A DNA stretch of 64,000 bases from JANOZM01 sp031429355 (GCA_031429355.1 JANOZM010000001.1:9743-73742); one strand, 5' to 3'; shown: positions 34,932 through 44,342, counted from the first letter of the stretch. The notes: generated from the letters alone by a model not told the origin. Made by a program: numbers and translations.

Positions 34932-36119
34932 TTACGCCTTAGGAGCACCTAGTCCCATGGCTCGCGTGATGACTTCTTTCATAATTTCGTTGGTGCCGCC
35001 GTAAATACGCTGCACACGAGCGTCGGCCCACGCGCGGGCAACGGGGTATTCCCACATAAAACCGTAGCCGCCGTGTAATTGCACGCACTCATCCAACACT
35101 TTGCATTGCAAATCGGTGGTCCAATACTTGGCCATCGAGGCGGTTGCTGTATCTAATTTTTTGTCCATTAATAGCTCGATACACTTGTCGACAAATACCT
35201 GGGCTACTTGGGTTTCGGTTTGCATTTCAGCTAATTTAAACCGAGTGTTTTGAAATGCAGCAACTGTCGTACCAAATACTTTGCGATCTTTCACATACTG
35301 CACCGTGGCGTCAATTGCAGATTGCGCCGACACCGTAGCAGCAAGGGCGATTTGCAAACGTTCCCAAGGTAACTCTTGCATAAGGTAAATAAAGCCCTGA
35401 CCCTCTTTGCCGAGCAACTGTTCTTTAGGCACTTTCACGTCGTTGAAAAAAAGCTCCGAAGTGTCTTGCGCTTTCATGCCTACTTTTTTCAAGCGCTTGC
35501 CTTTGGCAAATCCTGCCATGCCTTGTTCGATTAACAGCAATGACGTGCCTTTAGCGCCCAATGCCGGATTAGTTTTAGCGACCGTTATCACTAAATCTGC
35601 ATGCCAGCCATTGGTAATAAAAGTTTTTGAACCATTCACTAAATAGTGATCACCTTTGTCGGCGGCCACTGTCCGAATACCTTGCAAGTCAGAACCTGCG
35701 GCTGGTTCGCTCATCGCAATTGCAGTAATAATTTCGCCGCGCGCCATCGCGGGCAGGTACTTTTGTTTTTGCTCGGGGGTACCGTAATTGAACAAGTAAG
35801 GCGCAACAATTTCAGAATGCAGGCCAAAACCTAAACCCGTTAAGCCAGCATACGAAATTTCTTCCATAATAATAATGCTGTACAAACGGTCCGCCTCTGC
35901 GCCGCCAAATTCCTCGGGAATACTGGTACACAAATAGCCGTTATCGCCCGCTTTTTTCCAAACGCTGCGATCCACATAGCCTTGCTCTTCCCATTCGGCG
36001 TGAAACGGGGCCACTTCTTTTTCTAAGAACTTACGGAATGAATCCCGAAAGGCGACATGGTCGGGGCTAAATAAAGTGCGCTGAATAAAGTTCGGCTGAT
36101 ACTGGTTATTTTGCGACAT
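34932..36119 (-). CDS. Acyl-CoA dehydrogenase
   Basis: A 395-residue FAD-dependent acyl-CoA dehydrogenase for the first beta-oxidation step. Motifs: AMSEPAAGSDLQGI, NGSKTFITNG, QLHGGYGFMWEYPVARAWADARVQRIYGGTNEIMKEVI; the catalytic Glu would be within the last. It is transcribed divergently from the thiolase across 57 bases. The direct adjacency to adenosine deaminase (3-base gap) places it at the head of a nucleoside-catabolic operon, which is odd. Confidence 0.93.
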   Translation of the reverse strand: MSQNNQYQPNFIQRTLFSPDHVAFRDSFRKFLEKEVAPFHAEWEEQGYVDRSVWKKAGDNGYLCTSIPEEFGGAEADRLYSIIIMEEISYAGLTGLGFGLHSEIVAPYLFNYGTPEQKQKYLPAMARGEIITAIAMSEPAAGSDLQGIRTVAADKGDHYLVNGSKTFITNGWHADLVITVAKTNPALGAKGTSLLLIEQGMAGFAKGKRLKKVGMKAQDTSELFFNDVKVPKEQLLGKEGQGFIYLMQELPWERLQIALAATVSAQSAIDATVQYVKDRKVFGTTVAAFQNTRFKLAEMQTETQVAQVFVDKCIELLMDKKLDTATASMAKYWTTDLQCKVLDECVQLHGGYGFMWEYPVARAWADARVQRIYGGTNEIMKEVITRAMGLGAPKA

Positions 36120-36176
36120 GGCGCTGTGTTCCCGAATGTTAGACTATTGTTATTCTCAAGTTTACCGGAGTTCAGC

Positions 36177-37382
36177 ATGACTGAAGCCTTTGTTTTTGAC
36201 GCAATTCGTACACCCCGTGGCCGTGGTAAATCGTCGGGTTCTTTATACGAAGTAAAGCCAGTTAAATTGCTTACGACTTTACTGACCGATATGCAAAAGC
36301 GACTCGATTTAGACACCTCGCAAGTTGAAGACATTGTGCTTGGTTGCGTTTCGCCGGTTGGTGACCAAGGCGCGGTCATTCCAAAAACGGCTGCATTGGC
36401 CGCCGGTTGGGACATTAAAGTAGCTGGTGTGCAAATTAATCGTTTTTGCGCCTCGGGTTTGGAGGCCGTAAACATGGCCGCACAAAAAGTACGTTCAGGC
36501 TGGGAAGATTTAGTGGTTGCTGGCGGTGTCGAGTCAATGTCACGCGTGCCAATGGGTTCGGACGGCGGCGCTTGGGCCATGGACCCACAAACCAATATCA
36601 GCACGGGCTTTGTTCCGCAAGGTATCGGTGCCGATTTAATTGCTACTTTAGATGGCTACGATCGCGATGATGTTGATGCGTTTGGCGTTGAATCACATCG
36701 TAAAGCAGCGGCCGCACAAGCTGCAAAACGCTTTGCGCGCTCTATCGTTCCGGTTCGCGACGATTTAGGTTTAATTATTTTAGATCGCGATGAAACAGTA
36801 CGCGCCGACGCAAGCGCCGAAGGCTTAGCTGGCCTAAAGCCTTCATTCGAAAAAATGGGGGCGATGGGATTTGACTATGTTGCACTACAAAAATATCCCC
36901 AAGTTGGCAGAATAAATCATGTGCATCACGCAGGCAATTCGTCGGGCATCGTGGACGGTGCTGCGTTGGTATTAATTGGTAATGAAACTGCCGCAAAAAA
37001 TCTTGGCTTAAAACCACGTGCCAGAATTTTAGCAACGGCCCTTACGGGAACCGACCCCACCATTATGCTAACTGGGCCAGCACCCGCCACCCGCAAAGCC
37101 TTGGCCAAAGCGGGCCTTACCATTAACGACATTGATTTATTTGAAGTGAATGAAGCATTTGCTGCAGTCGTCATGCGCTTTATGAATGAACTAAACGTAC
37201 CGGCAGAAAAAGTAAACGTTAATGGCGGCTCTATTGCGATGGGACATCCGCTTGGCGCAACCGGCGCAATGTTACTAAGCACCTTAATCGACGAGTTAGA
37301 AGCGCGGCAATTAAAACGCGGCCTAATTACATTATGTGTTGGCGGCGGCATGGGTATTGCGACTATTGTGGAACGTATTTAA
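36177..37382 (+). CDS. Acetyl-CoA C-acyltransferase (thiolase)
   Basis: A 401-residue thiolase for the last beta-oxidation step. The ATG at 36177 is preferred over upstream extensions because CCGGAG lies just before it and the protein then begins MTEAFVFDAIRTPRGRG, typical for the family. Active-site motifs: NRFCASGLEAVN (nucleophilic Cys about residue 90), NVNGGSIAMGHPLGATGA (His) and LCVGGGMG (second Cys). It is 81 bases upstream of the FadJ-type gene. Confidence 0.93.
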   Translation: MTEAFVFDAIRTPRGRGKSSGSLYEVKPVKLLTTLLTDMQKRLDLDTSQVEDIVLGCVSPVGDQGAVIPKTAALAAGWDIKVAGVQINRFCASGLEAVNMAAQKVRSGWEDLVVAGGVESMSRVPMGSDGGAWAMDPQTNISTGFVPQGIGADLIATLDGYDRDDVDAFGVESHRKAAAAQAAKRFARSIVPVRDDLGLIILDRDETVRADASAEGLAGLKPSFEKMGAMGFDYVALQKYPQVGRINHVHHAGNSSGIVDGAALVLIGNETAAKNLGLKPRARILATALTGTDPTIMLTGPAPATRKALAKAGLTINDIDLFEVNEAFAAVVMRFMNELNVPAEKVNVNGGSIAMGHPLGATGAMLLSTLIDELEARQLKRGLITLCVGGGMGIATIVERI

Positions 37383-37463
37383 AGCCATTAGCAAAGCTGC
37401 AAACAAAACTACAAGAAAACTGCAAGTACAGTTATTAAAGTTGCACAAACCTAGAGAATTTTT

Positions 37464-39914
37464 ATGTCTAATATTCAGTACCAAAAAGATCCGCAAGGCA
37501 TCATCACTTTAACTTTTGACGCGCAAGGCGCAGCAGTAAACACTATGAACGCGGCCTTTCAAGCCGAGTTTGTCCAAATCGTCGAAAAAATTGTTGCCGA
37601 CGTGGCTGCAAACAAAGACAGTGTTACCGGCGTGATTATGGCTTCGGCCAAGTCGACGTTTTTTGCCGGTGGCGATTTGCGTTCACTCATTGCAGCACAA
37701 CCTTCAGATGCACAAAGTTTTTACAACGGCCTGCAAGTTACTAAGTTAGCCATGCGTAAATTAGAGACCTTGGGTAAACCGGTTGTAGCTGCCATTAACG
37801 GTGCTGCCCTTGGTGGCGGACTAGAACTTGCCTTGGGTTGCCATTATCGAGTTTGTATTAACGACGACAAAATTCAGCTTGGTTTTCCAGAAGTTACCTT
37901 GGGCCTACTACCCGGCGCTGGTGGCGTTGTAAAGTCGGTTCGCATTATGGGCTTGCAAGCTGCCTTGCCATTGCTAACCGAAGGCACCCGAATTAGTCCA
38001 AGCAAAGCACTAGCCGCTGGGTGGATTCATGCCTTAGTTAATACCAAAGAGGAGTTAATAACTAGCGCGCTCAGTTGGATTGCTGCTAACCCTGTAGCAA
38101 AACAAATTTGGGATGACCCAAAATATAAAATTCCAGGTGGTTCGCCAAGTTCGCCCGCAATTGCTGGTTTGCTATCGGTTGCACCGGCAATGCTGACCGA
38201 AAAAACCCGTGGCAACTACCCTGCTCCTGAAGCCATTATGGCTGTAGCGGTAGAAGGTGCACAGGTTGATGTGGATACGGCCTTACGCATTGAGTCGCGT
38301 TACTTCACACAGCTGGCCGTGGGGCAAGTTTCTAAAAATATGATTGGCACATTTTTCTTTCAGATGAATGAAGTCAAAGCGGGTAAAAGCCGCCCTGCGG
38401 ATGTCGCCAAAAGCAAAGTAAAAAAGGTTGGTATTTTAGGTGCGGGCATGATGGGTGCTGGTATTGCTTGGGCCTGCGCAAGCAAGGGTATTGCCTGCGT
38501 TTTAAAAGATGCATCGTTTGAAAAAGCCCAAGAAGGCAAAGCCTACAGTGCGAAATTGTTAGCCAAACGGGTCGAAAAAAACCGTATGACTGCGCAAGCC
38601 GCACAAAGTTTTTTAGAACTAATCCACCCAACCGATATGGTGTTGGATTTAGCTGATTGCGATTTAGTCATCGAAGCCGTTTTCGAGAACCGCGATCTTA
38701 AAGCGAAAGTAACCAAAGAGACTGAGGCCGTCATCGCTAGTAATGTTGTGTTTGCGAGTAACACATCGACCTTACCCATTACTGGATTAGCGCAAGCATC
38801 GGTCCGGCCCGAGCAATTTGTGGGACTACATTTTTTCTCGCCGGTCGATAAAATGCAGTTAGTCGAAATTATTAAAGGCGCAAAAACAAACGCTGAAACA
38901 CTAGCTAAAGCCTACGACTTTGTGCTGCAAATTGGTAAAACACCTATCGTTGTAAACGATGCCCGAGGTTTTTATACTAGCCGCGTGTTTGGCACTTACG
39001 TTAACGAAGGTATGGCTTTGCTAGGCGAAGGAATGCCTGCAGCGATGGTGGAAAACGCGGGTATGCAAATTGGGATGCCGGTGGGTCCCTTAGCTGTGTT
39101 GGATGAAGTTTCTTTGAAGTTAGCGGATGATGTATTGCATCAAGAGTTAGCCGATCTTGAAGCCAAAGCGAATGCGGTGCATGATGCACATGACCATAAA
39201 GCGCACGAGCATGCAGGGCAGGAACATGATGCGCACGATCATAAAGCTAACGAACATAAAGCGCACGAGCACCAAGGTCATGATCACAAAGAACACGATC
39301 ATGTAGCGCATAACCATGATCACGAGCATCACGAGCATGCGGACCATGACCACGGTCACGGGCACGACCACGAGGGACATGATCACGGCGGCCATAACCA
39401 TGATCATGCACACGATCATGCTACTGAGCACAAACACGATAAGAAACCCCATAAGCATTCGATTAAAAGCGAACGCATGCCTGAATCTGCCGTGTATGTC
39501 TTAGAAAAAATGTCTCATGGCTATAAACGTATGGGACGCGCACATGGGGCTGGTTTTTACGATTACAGCAGCGAAGGTAAATCGCTTTGGAGCGGCCTTA
39601 AAACTTTTGAGCGTGGCGGTAAAGTCATTGCGATGGCCGATGCAAAAGATCGAATGTTGTATGCCCAAGCTCTAGAAACAATCCGCTGTATGGACGAGGG
39701 CGTTTTGGAATCAACCCGCGATGCAAATATTGGCTCCATTTTTGGTTGGGGATTTCCAGCCTATACAGGTGGTACAGCACAGTTCATCAATCATGTTGGT
39801 GTGGCTAACTTTGTAAAACGTTCCGATGAATTAACCGCACTGTATGGCGCTCGTTTTACACCAACCCAATCGCTACGCGATTTAGCATCACAAGGCAAAA
39901 AGCTAGGTGAATAA
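37464..39914 (+). CDS. fadJ: FadJ-type enoyl-CoA hydratase/3-hydroxyacyl-CoA dehydrogenase with a His-rich insertion
   Basis: An 816-residue bifunctional beta-oxidation enzyme. N-terminal crotonase domain (about 1-300): FFAGGDLRSL, ALGGGLELALGCH, PEVTLGLLPGAGG with both acidic residues. NAD-binding domain (about 320-500): VGILGAGMMGAGIA. Catalytic His region: VGLHFFSPVDKMQLVEII. The C-terminal 3HCDH domain is interrupted at about residues 573-665 by a run of HD/EH units containing about 37 histidines, before it resumes as VYVLEKMSHGYKRMGRAHGAGFYDY. The insertion keeps frame and lies at a surface loop position in the family. It could bind zinc, nickel or copper; whether it affects catalysis is unknown. 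Acts with the upstream thiolase. Confidence 0.9.
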   Translation: MSNIQYQKDPQGIITLTFDAQGAAVNTMNAAFQAEFVQIVEKIVADVAANKDSVTGVIMASAKSTFFAGGDLRSLIAAQPSDAQSFYNGLQVTKLAMRKLETLGKPVVAAINGAALGGGLELALGCHYRVCINDDKIQLGFPEVTLGLLPGAGGVVKSVRIMGLQAALPLLTEGTRISPSKALAAGWIHALVNTKEELITSALSWIAANPVAKQIWDDPKYKIPGGSPSSPAIAGLLSVAPAMLTEKTRGNYPAPEAIMAVAVEGAQVDVDTALRIESRYFTQLAVGQVSKNMIGTFFFQMNEVKAGKSRPADVAKSKVKKVGILGAGMMGAGIAWACASKGIACVLKDASFEKAQEGKAYSAKLLAKRVEKNRMTAQAAQSFLELIHPTDMVLDLADCDLVIEAVFENRDLKAKVTKETEAVIASNVVFASNTSTLPITGLAQASVRPEQFVGLHFFSPVDKMQLVEIIKGAKTNAETLAKAYDFVLQIGKTPIVVNDARGFYTSRVFGTYVNEGMALLGEGMPAAMVENAGMQIGMPVGPLAVLDEVSLKLADDVLHQELADLEAKANAVHDAHDHKAHEHAGQEHDAHDHKANEHKAHEHQGHDHKEHDHVAHNHDHEHHEHADHDHGHGHDHEGHDHGGHNHDHAHDHATEHKHDKKPHKHSIKSERMPESAVYVLEKMSHGYKRMGRAHGAGFYDYSSEGKSLWSGLKTFERGGKVIAMADAKDRMLYAQALETIRCMDEGVLESTRDANIGSIFGWGFPAYTGGTAQFINHVGVANFVKRSDELTALYGARFTPTQSLRDLASQGKKLGE

Positions 39915-40026
39915 TCAGAAATTAATCTGCTTATAAAGATCAGACTATTCGTTGGGAAGACCTCCCAACGAAAGTCCGGCTAAAAATTTTGCCGAACCTG
40001 CGCCTACTACCAAGAGAAAATTACTC

Positions 40027-41670
40027 ATGCCGCGTTCTAGTAAACAACTTCATGTTTGGCGCGAGCCTGCACAATTAAAACCCGCAGCAACATTAATTTT
40101 ATTGCGCGATGTAGTGCAACCCGATGGCAGTGCCAATATCGAAGTGCTAATGACAAAGCGCTCGATGACCGCAAGCTTTGCGCCCGGTGCTTATGTCTTT
40201 CCGGGCGGCGGCCTAGACCCCGAAGATTTCAAAGCGGCAGGCACATCCATTTTGCCCAAACCGGTACATGAGACCGCCACTATCGAAGCGCTAGCGGTCG
40301 CGTCGATTCGCGAAGCCTACGAAGAATTAGGTATTTTGTTAGCAAACGCAAATATTAACGAGTTAGATCGTGACCTGCCTTTGTTAGAACAATTACGGCA
40401 ATGCAATGGGCAACTTGATACCGATGCTCTTGAATCATTTTCGCATTGGGAAACCGATCGCGATTTACCGCGCCGCTTTGACGTTCGATTTTTTGTAGCC
40501 CGTATGCCTGAGGGGCAAACCGCGGTGGCCGATGAGAAAGAGCAATTTGCGCCGGAATGGATCGACCCAACTGAAGGTCTTGCTCGCTATGCACGTAAAG
40601 AATTTTTTATCATTTTTCCAACGATTCGCACGCTAAAAGCGCTGAGTAAATTTCGTTCTGTGCCAGCTGTTTTAAACTACGCCCGCGAACAAGCAGCATC
40701 CGCTGAAGGCGTACCACATTATTGCCCACGTGCCGGATTAATGCAGGGAAAAGACTCGCGCCACACGGCCGATGAAATGCAATTTGGCGAACTAGAATTA
40801 GTGAGCCCCGACGGACAAATTACGCACCACCTTGATTGGCAACACGAACGTTCTGTAGTTCTGCTAAAAAATGTACAGCGCCTTACGGCACCGAACACAT
40901 CAATGATGACCGGCCCTGGGACCAATACCTACATTATCGGCGAACCTGGTGCTTACGCGGTAATCGACCCAGGCCCCGATATTGAAAGCCACATTCAGCG
41001 CATTGCAAGCCTAGTTGGTAGCGATTTAAAGTGGATTCTCTGCACCCATAGTCACCCAGACCATCACCCCGGTGCGGCACGGCTAAGCGCTCTTACTGGG
41101 GCAATCGTAGCGGGCTTACCAATGAACGAAACGACTATTGGTTCCAAGCCGACTTGGTATTTTTCGCCTCAACATGTGGTCGCCCACGGCGAGTGTTTTG
41201 CTATTGGCGACACAACATTGCGCGCAATTCATACGCCCGGCCACGCCTCAAACCATGTGTGCTTTGTAATGGAAGAAGATCGCTTATTGCTGTCGGGCGA
41301 TCATGTCCTAAATGGTGTAACGCCGGTTATTGCGCCGCCCAATGGCGATATGTCAGCCTATTTAGAGACTTTAACCGCCCTCTTAAACGAACCGATCGAT
41401 TACATTTTGCCAGCGCACGGCTGGGTATTAGGCGATGCCAAGGGTGCAATCAATAAACTCATCGCGCATCGATTAAAACGCGAGGCAAAAGTGCTAGCGG
41501 CCTTTGAAAAACTACAGTCTGGCGAAACTTCGCAGTTAGTAAAGTTGGTGTACGACGACGTCGATTCGCGCTTGCATCAATTGGCGCAGGACTCATTGAT
41601 GGCGCACTTGATAAAGCTCGTCAAAGATGGCAAAGTTGAACCGAAGCATTTAAAAAGGCAAAGCATTTAA
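40027..41670 (+). CDS. NUDIX hydrolase-metallo-beta-lactamase fusion
   Basis: A 547-residue protein; the ATG at 40027 is preferred over the 39952 extension. Residues about 1-240 form a NUDIX domain: FPGGGLDPEDF and the box core VASIREAYEELGILL. Residues about 275-500 form a metallo-beta-lactamase domain of LACTB2 type: GPGTNTYIIG, CTHSHPDHHPG (metal ligands), HTPGHASNHVCF, LLSGDHVL, PAHGWVL, then a winged-helix-like tail. Human LACTB2 is an RNase and other relatives are thioesterases, so the reaction is open. Adjacent to beta-oxidation genes, CoA-ester or CoA-nucleotide hydrolysis is plausible. Confidence 0.88.
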   Translation: MPRSSKQLHVWREPAQLKPAATLILLRDVVQPDGSANIEVLMTKRSMTASFAPGAYVFPGGGLDPEDFKAAGTSILPKPVHETATIEALAVASIREAYEELGILLANANINELDRDLPLLEQLRQCNGQLDTDALESFSHWETDRDLPRRFDVRFFVARMPEGQTAVADEKEQFAPEWIDPTEGLARYARKEFFIIFPTIRTLKALSKFRSVPAVLNYAREQAASAEGVPHYCPRAGLMQGKDSRHTADEMQFGELELVSPDGQITHHLDWQHERSVVLLKNVQRLTAPNTSMMTGPGTNTYIIGEPGAYAVIDPGPDIESHIQRIASLVGSDLKWILCTHSHPDHHPGAARLSALTGAIVAGLPMNETTIGSKPTWYFSPQHVVAHGECFAIGDTTLRAIHTPGHASNHVCFVMEEDRLLLSGDHVLNGVTPVIAPPNGDMSAYLETLTALLNEPIDYILPAHGWVLGDAKGAINKLIAHRLKREAKVLAAFEKLQSGETSQLVKLVYDDVDSRLHQLAQDSLMAHLIKLVKDGKVEPKHLKRQSI

Positions 41671-41696
41671 AATCTTAAAACATCTAAGGAGACATC

Positions 41697-42575
41697 ATGC
41701 TTACCCAACTTCAAATCGATCAACGAATTTACGATTTATACGACGAGTATTGCCACGGCGGGTTTGATCGCCGAGAGTTTTTACGCCGAGCTGCGGCACT
41801 CTCAATAGTGGGTGGTTTGGCAATGGCACAAGCATTGTTGCCGCGCTATGCCGAAGCCCAAACGGTTTCGTTTACCGATTCGCGCATTAAAGCGAACTAC
41901 GTTAACTACGCCTCCCCGGGTGGTAATTCTGGCCAAATGCGCGGCTATCTTGTACAGCCTTCAGGTACTGGGCCCGCACCCGTAGTTTTGGTTATTCACG
42001 AAAACCGCGGCTTAAACCCTTATATTGAAGACGTAGCCCGCCGCTTAGCGCTTGACGGTTTTATGGCCTTGGCCCCCGATGGTTTGTTTCCTGTAGGTGG
42101 TTATCCGGGCAATGACGATGATGGTCGTACTTTGCAGTCTGGCCTCGATCAAGCCAAATTAAGAATTGACTTACTCAATAGCGCAAGATTATTAAAAAGC
42201 CATCCTCGGTCGAACAATAAGCTTGGCGTGACCGGATTTTGCTATGGCGGTGGCATCGTTAACTACCTTGCCGCCCAATTGGGCGACGAAATGATGGCAG
42301 GTGCGCCCTACTATGGCGTAACTGCAGCTGCCGAGACTGTTTCACGTATCAAATGCCCGCTAGTGGTTCATTTGGCCGAAAACGATGAGCGCATTAACAC
42401 CGCCTATCCAAGTTTCGAAGCCGCGCTAAAGGCAAACAATGTCTCCGTGCAAGTTCACACTTACCCAGGCACTCAGCACGGCTTTCACAATAACTCTACA
42501 CCGCGCTATAACGAAGCGGCGGCCAAACTCTCATGGGACCGCACCGTGGCATTGTTTAAAGAACGTTTGAAATAA
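41697..42575 (+). CDS. Dienelactone hydrolase family protein with Tat-like signal
   Basis: A 292-residue alpha/beta hydrolase. The N-terminus has FDRREFLRRAAALSIVGGLA then AEAQT, a twin-arginine-type signal placed after about 25 residues, so export as a folded protein is likely. Catalytic Cys in GFCYGGG, Asp in LAENDERI, His in GTQHGFHN. Family members open lactone rings, but many close relatives have unknown substrates. An AAGGAG ribosome site (41686-41691) precedes the ATG. Confidence 0.9.
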   Translation: MLTQLQIDQRIYDLYDEYCHGGFDRREFLRRAAALSIVGGLAMAQALLPRYAEAQTVSFTDSRIKANYVNYASPGGNSGQMRGYLVQPSGTGPAPVVLVIHENRGLNPYIEDVARRLALDGFMALAPDGLFPVGGYPGNDDDGRTLQSGLDQAKLRIDLLNSARLLKSHPRSNNKLGVTGFCYGGGIVNYLAAQLGDEMMAGAPYYGVTAAAETVSRIKCPLVVHLAENDERINTAYPSFEAALKANNVSVQVHTYPGTQHGFHNNSTPRYNEAAAKLSWDRTVALFKERLK

Positions 42576-42581
42576 CCTGCG

Positions 42582-42640
42582 TATAATCAGTCACCGGCCC
42601 TTAAGAAATACCCGAGGGCACTTTTTACTAAGGCGCCGGT
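42582..42640 (+). promoter_or_regulatory. guaC promoter and leader hairpins
   Basis: TATAAT (42582-42587) follows the dienelactone hydrolase stop; no clear -35 is visible. The 50-base leader holds two mutually exclusive hairpins. One is GCCCT (42597-42601) with AGGGC (42615-42619), followed within two bases by CTTTTTA, like an attenuator. The other is ACCGGC (42593-42598) with GCCGGT (42635-42640), which would cover the AAGG ribosome site (42630-42633) next to the ATG. Regulation of guaC by attenuation or start-site occlusion is inferred. Confidence 0.4.
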
Positions 42641-43681
42641 ATGCATATTGAACAAGAAGTAAAACTCGACTTTAAAGACGTTCTCATTCGCCCCAAGCGT
42701 TCCACGCTGGGTTCCCGATCCGAAGTCGACATCTCCCGCGAATTTATTTTTCGAAACTCTGGTGGCCATTACAACGGCATCCCCATTGTTGCGGCCAATA
42801 TGGACACGACCGGCACTTTCGAGATGGCCCGTGCTTTAGACGCGGCGCGCTTATCGGTTGCATTGCAAAAGCACTACAGCGTTGACGAATTATCTGCGTT
42901 CTTCACAACCTTAGAGCGCAAATCGGCCGCGTTTTATTCGATGGGCATTACTAAATCGGATTACGAAAAATTTAAGCAAGTCATGGAACGCAGCGGCACA
43001 CATATCGAATACGTATGTATCGATGTGGCCAACGGTTATACCGAAACTTTCGCACAGTTCGTGCGCAAAGTACGCGCTGAATTTCCTAAGCTCACGATCA
43101 TGGCGGGCAACGTTGTTACTGGTGAAATGACCGAAGAATTAATTTTATCGGGCGCCGATATTGTTAAGGTTGGCATTGGCCCAGGCTCGGTTTGTACGAC
43201 GCGCAAAATGACCGGTGTAGGCTACCCGCAGTTATCAGCCACTATCGAGTGCGCTGACGCTGCACACGGTCTTGGCGGCCATATCTGTACCGACGGCGGC
43301 ATTACGGTTCCGGGCGACCTAGCCAAAGCCTTCGGCGCGGGCGCAGATTTTATTATGATGGGCGGCATGTTTGCCGGTCACGAAGAATCAGCTGGCGATA
43401 CGGTAACGCGCGATGGCGCAACCTTTAAACGCTTTTATGGCATGAGCAGTAAAGCCGCGATGGAAAAATACGCAGGTGGTGTCGCTACCTATCGCGCCTC
43501 AGAAGGTAAAGAAGTTTTAGTGCCTTACAAAGGTCGTGTTGAAGAAACGCTGCAAGATATTTTAGGTGGCGTTCGCTCGGCCTGTACTTACGTTGGCGCG
43601 CGTCGTTTAAAAGAACTTTCTAAGCGAACCACTTTTGTGCGCGTGACCCAACAATTAAATGAGGTGTTTGGGAAAAGTTAA
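42641..43681 (+). CDS. guaC: GMP reductase
   Basis: A 346-residue IMPDH/GMPR-family enzyme that reductively deaminates GMP to IMP with NADPH. Motifs: DFKDVLIRPKRSTLGSRSEV, ANMDTTGTFEMA, GIGPGSVCTTRKMTGVGYPQ (catalytic Cys), CTDGGITVPGDLAKAFGAGADFIMMGG, FYGMSSKAAMEKYAGG. The absence of a CBS module and the MTGVGYPQ sequence favour GMP reductase over IMP dehydrogenase. It complements the purine salvage genes at 31-35 kb. Confidence 0.94.
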   Translation: MHIEQEVKLDFKDVLIRPKRSTLGSRSEVDISREFIFRNSGGHYNGIPIVAANMDTTGTFEMARALDAARLSVALQKHYSVDELSAFFTTLERKSAAFYSMGITKSDYEKFKQVMERSGTHIEYVCIDVANGYTETFAQFVRKVRAEFPKLTIMAGNVVTGEMTEELILSGADIVKVGIGPGSVCTTRKMTGVGYPQLSATIECADAAHGLGGHICTDGGITVPGDLAKAFGAGADFIMMGGMFAGHEESAGDTVTRDGATFKRFYGMSSKAAMEKYAGGVATYRASEGKEVLVPYKGRVEETLQDILGGVRSACTYVGARRLKELSKRTTFVRVTQQLNEVFGKS

Positions 43682-43691
43682 TTAAGGCCAC

Positions 43692-44342
43692 ATGTCCTAC
43701 CAAACCAAGCAACAAAATATTGCCGTCGCAGACCACGACGATTTAGTAATCAGATCATTACTCGATAACAATCAGTTTTTCGATCCCGATGGCGCTGCTA
43801 GTAAAGTTGGCATATCGGAAGCCTTGTGGCCAATATTTGGACTTCTTTGGCCCTCGGGTTCTTATTTAGCCAACCGAGTGGCTTCGCGGACTTTTCGCTC
43901 AGATGAAACCATGCTCGAAATTGGTTGCGGCTTAGCGCTTTCAAGTTTAGTCGCTCATCGACGTGGTCTCGATGTTACTGCAACCGATATTCATCCAATG
44001 GCCGAATCATTTCTATTAGAAAACATTCGTTTAAACGACTTAGCACCAATGAAGTATTTTCGTAGTGCGTGGGTCGAATTGCCAGCGCCCGCAATAACCT
44101 TGGGACGTTTTGATTTTCTAGTCGGAAGTGATGTATTGTATGAACGCGATGAAGAGTGTGTTCTTGCCAATTACATTGATCGTCACGCTAGCGATAGAGC
44201 TGAAATTATTTTAATTGATCCCAATCGAGGCAATCGCAGCGTTTTTAATAAGTGCATGAATCGCTTGGGGTTTGCATTGACTGAAACCAAAGTAGTCGAT
44301 CAAACCTATCGCGGTAGTTTTTTAGCCTTCGAGCGACGCTAG
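43692..44342 (+). CDS. SAM-dependent methyltransferase (METTL-type class I)
   Basis: A 216-residue class I methyltransferase. SAM-binding motif LEIGCGLALSSLVAHRRGLDV (about residues 76-96), DIHPMAESFLLENIRLN, and FLVGSDVLYERDEE, a pattern seen in METTL21/nicotinamide N-methyltransferase-like protein methyltransferases. The substrate is unknown, probably a protein. It overlaps the convergent recD end by 21 bases. Confidence 0.8.
   Translation: MSYQTKQQNIAVADHDDLVIRSLLDNNQFFDPDGAASKVGISEALWPIFGLLWPSGSYLANRVASRTFRSDETMLEIGCGLALSSLVAHRRGLDVTATDIHPMAESFLLENIRLNDLAPMKYFRSAWVELPAPAITLGRFDFLVGSDVLYERDEECVLANYIDRHASDRAEIILIDPNRGNRSVFNKCMNRLGFALTETKVVDQTYRGSFLAFERR

Noticed and set aside
39147..39458. 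Met/Val-rich frame on the minus strand opposite the His-rich tract
   Set aside because: It is the antisense reading of CAT/GAT repeats in fadJ; hydrophobic composition results from the repeat, and there is no ribosome site.
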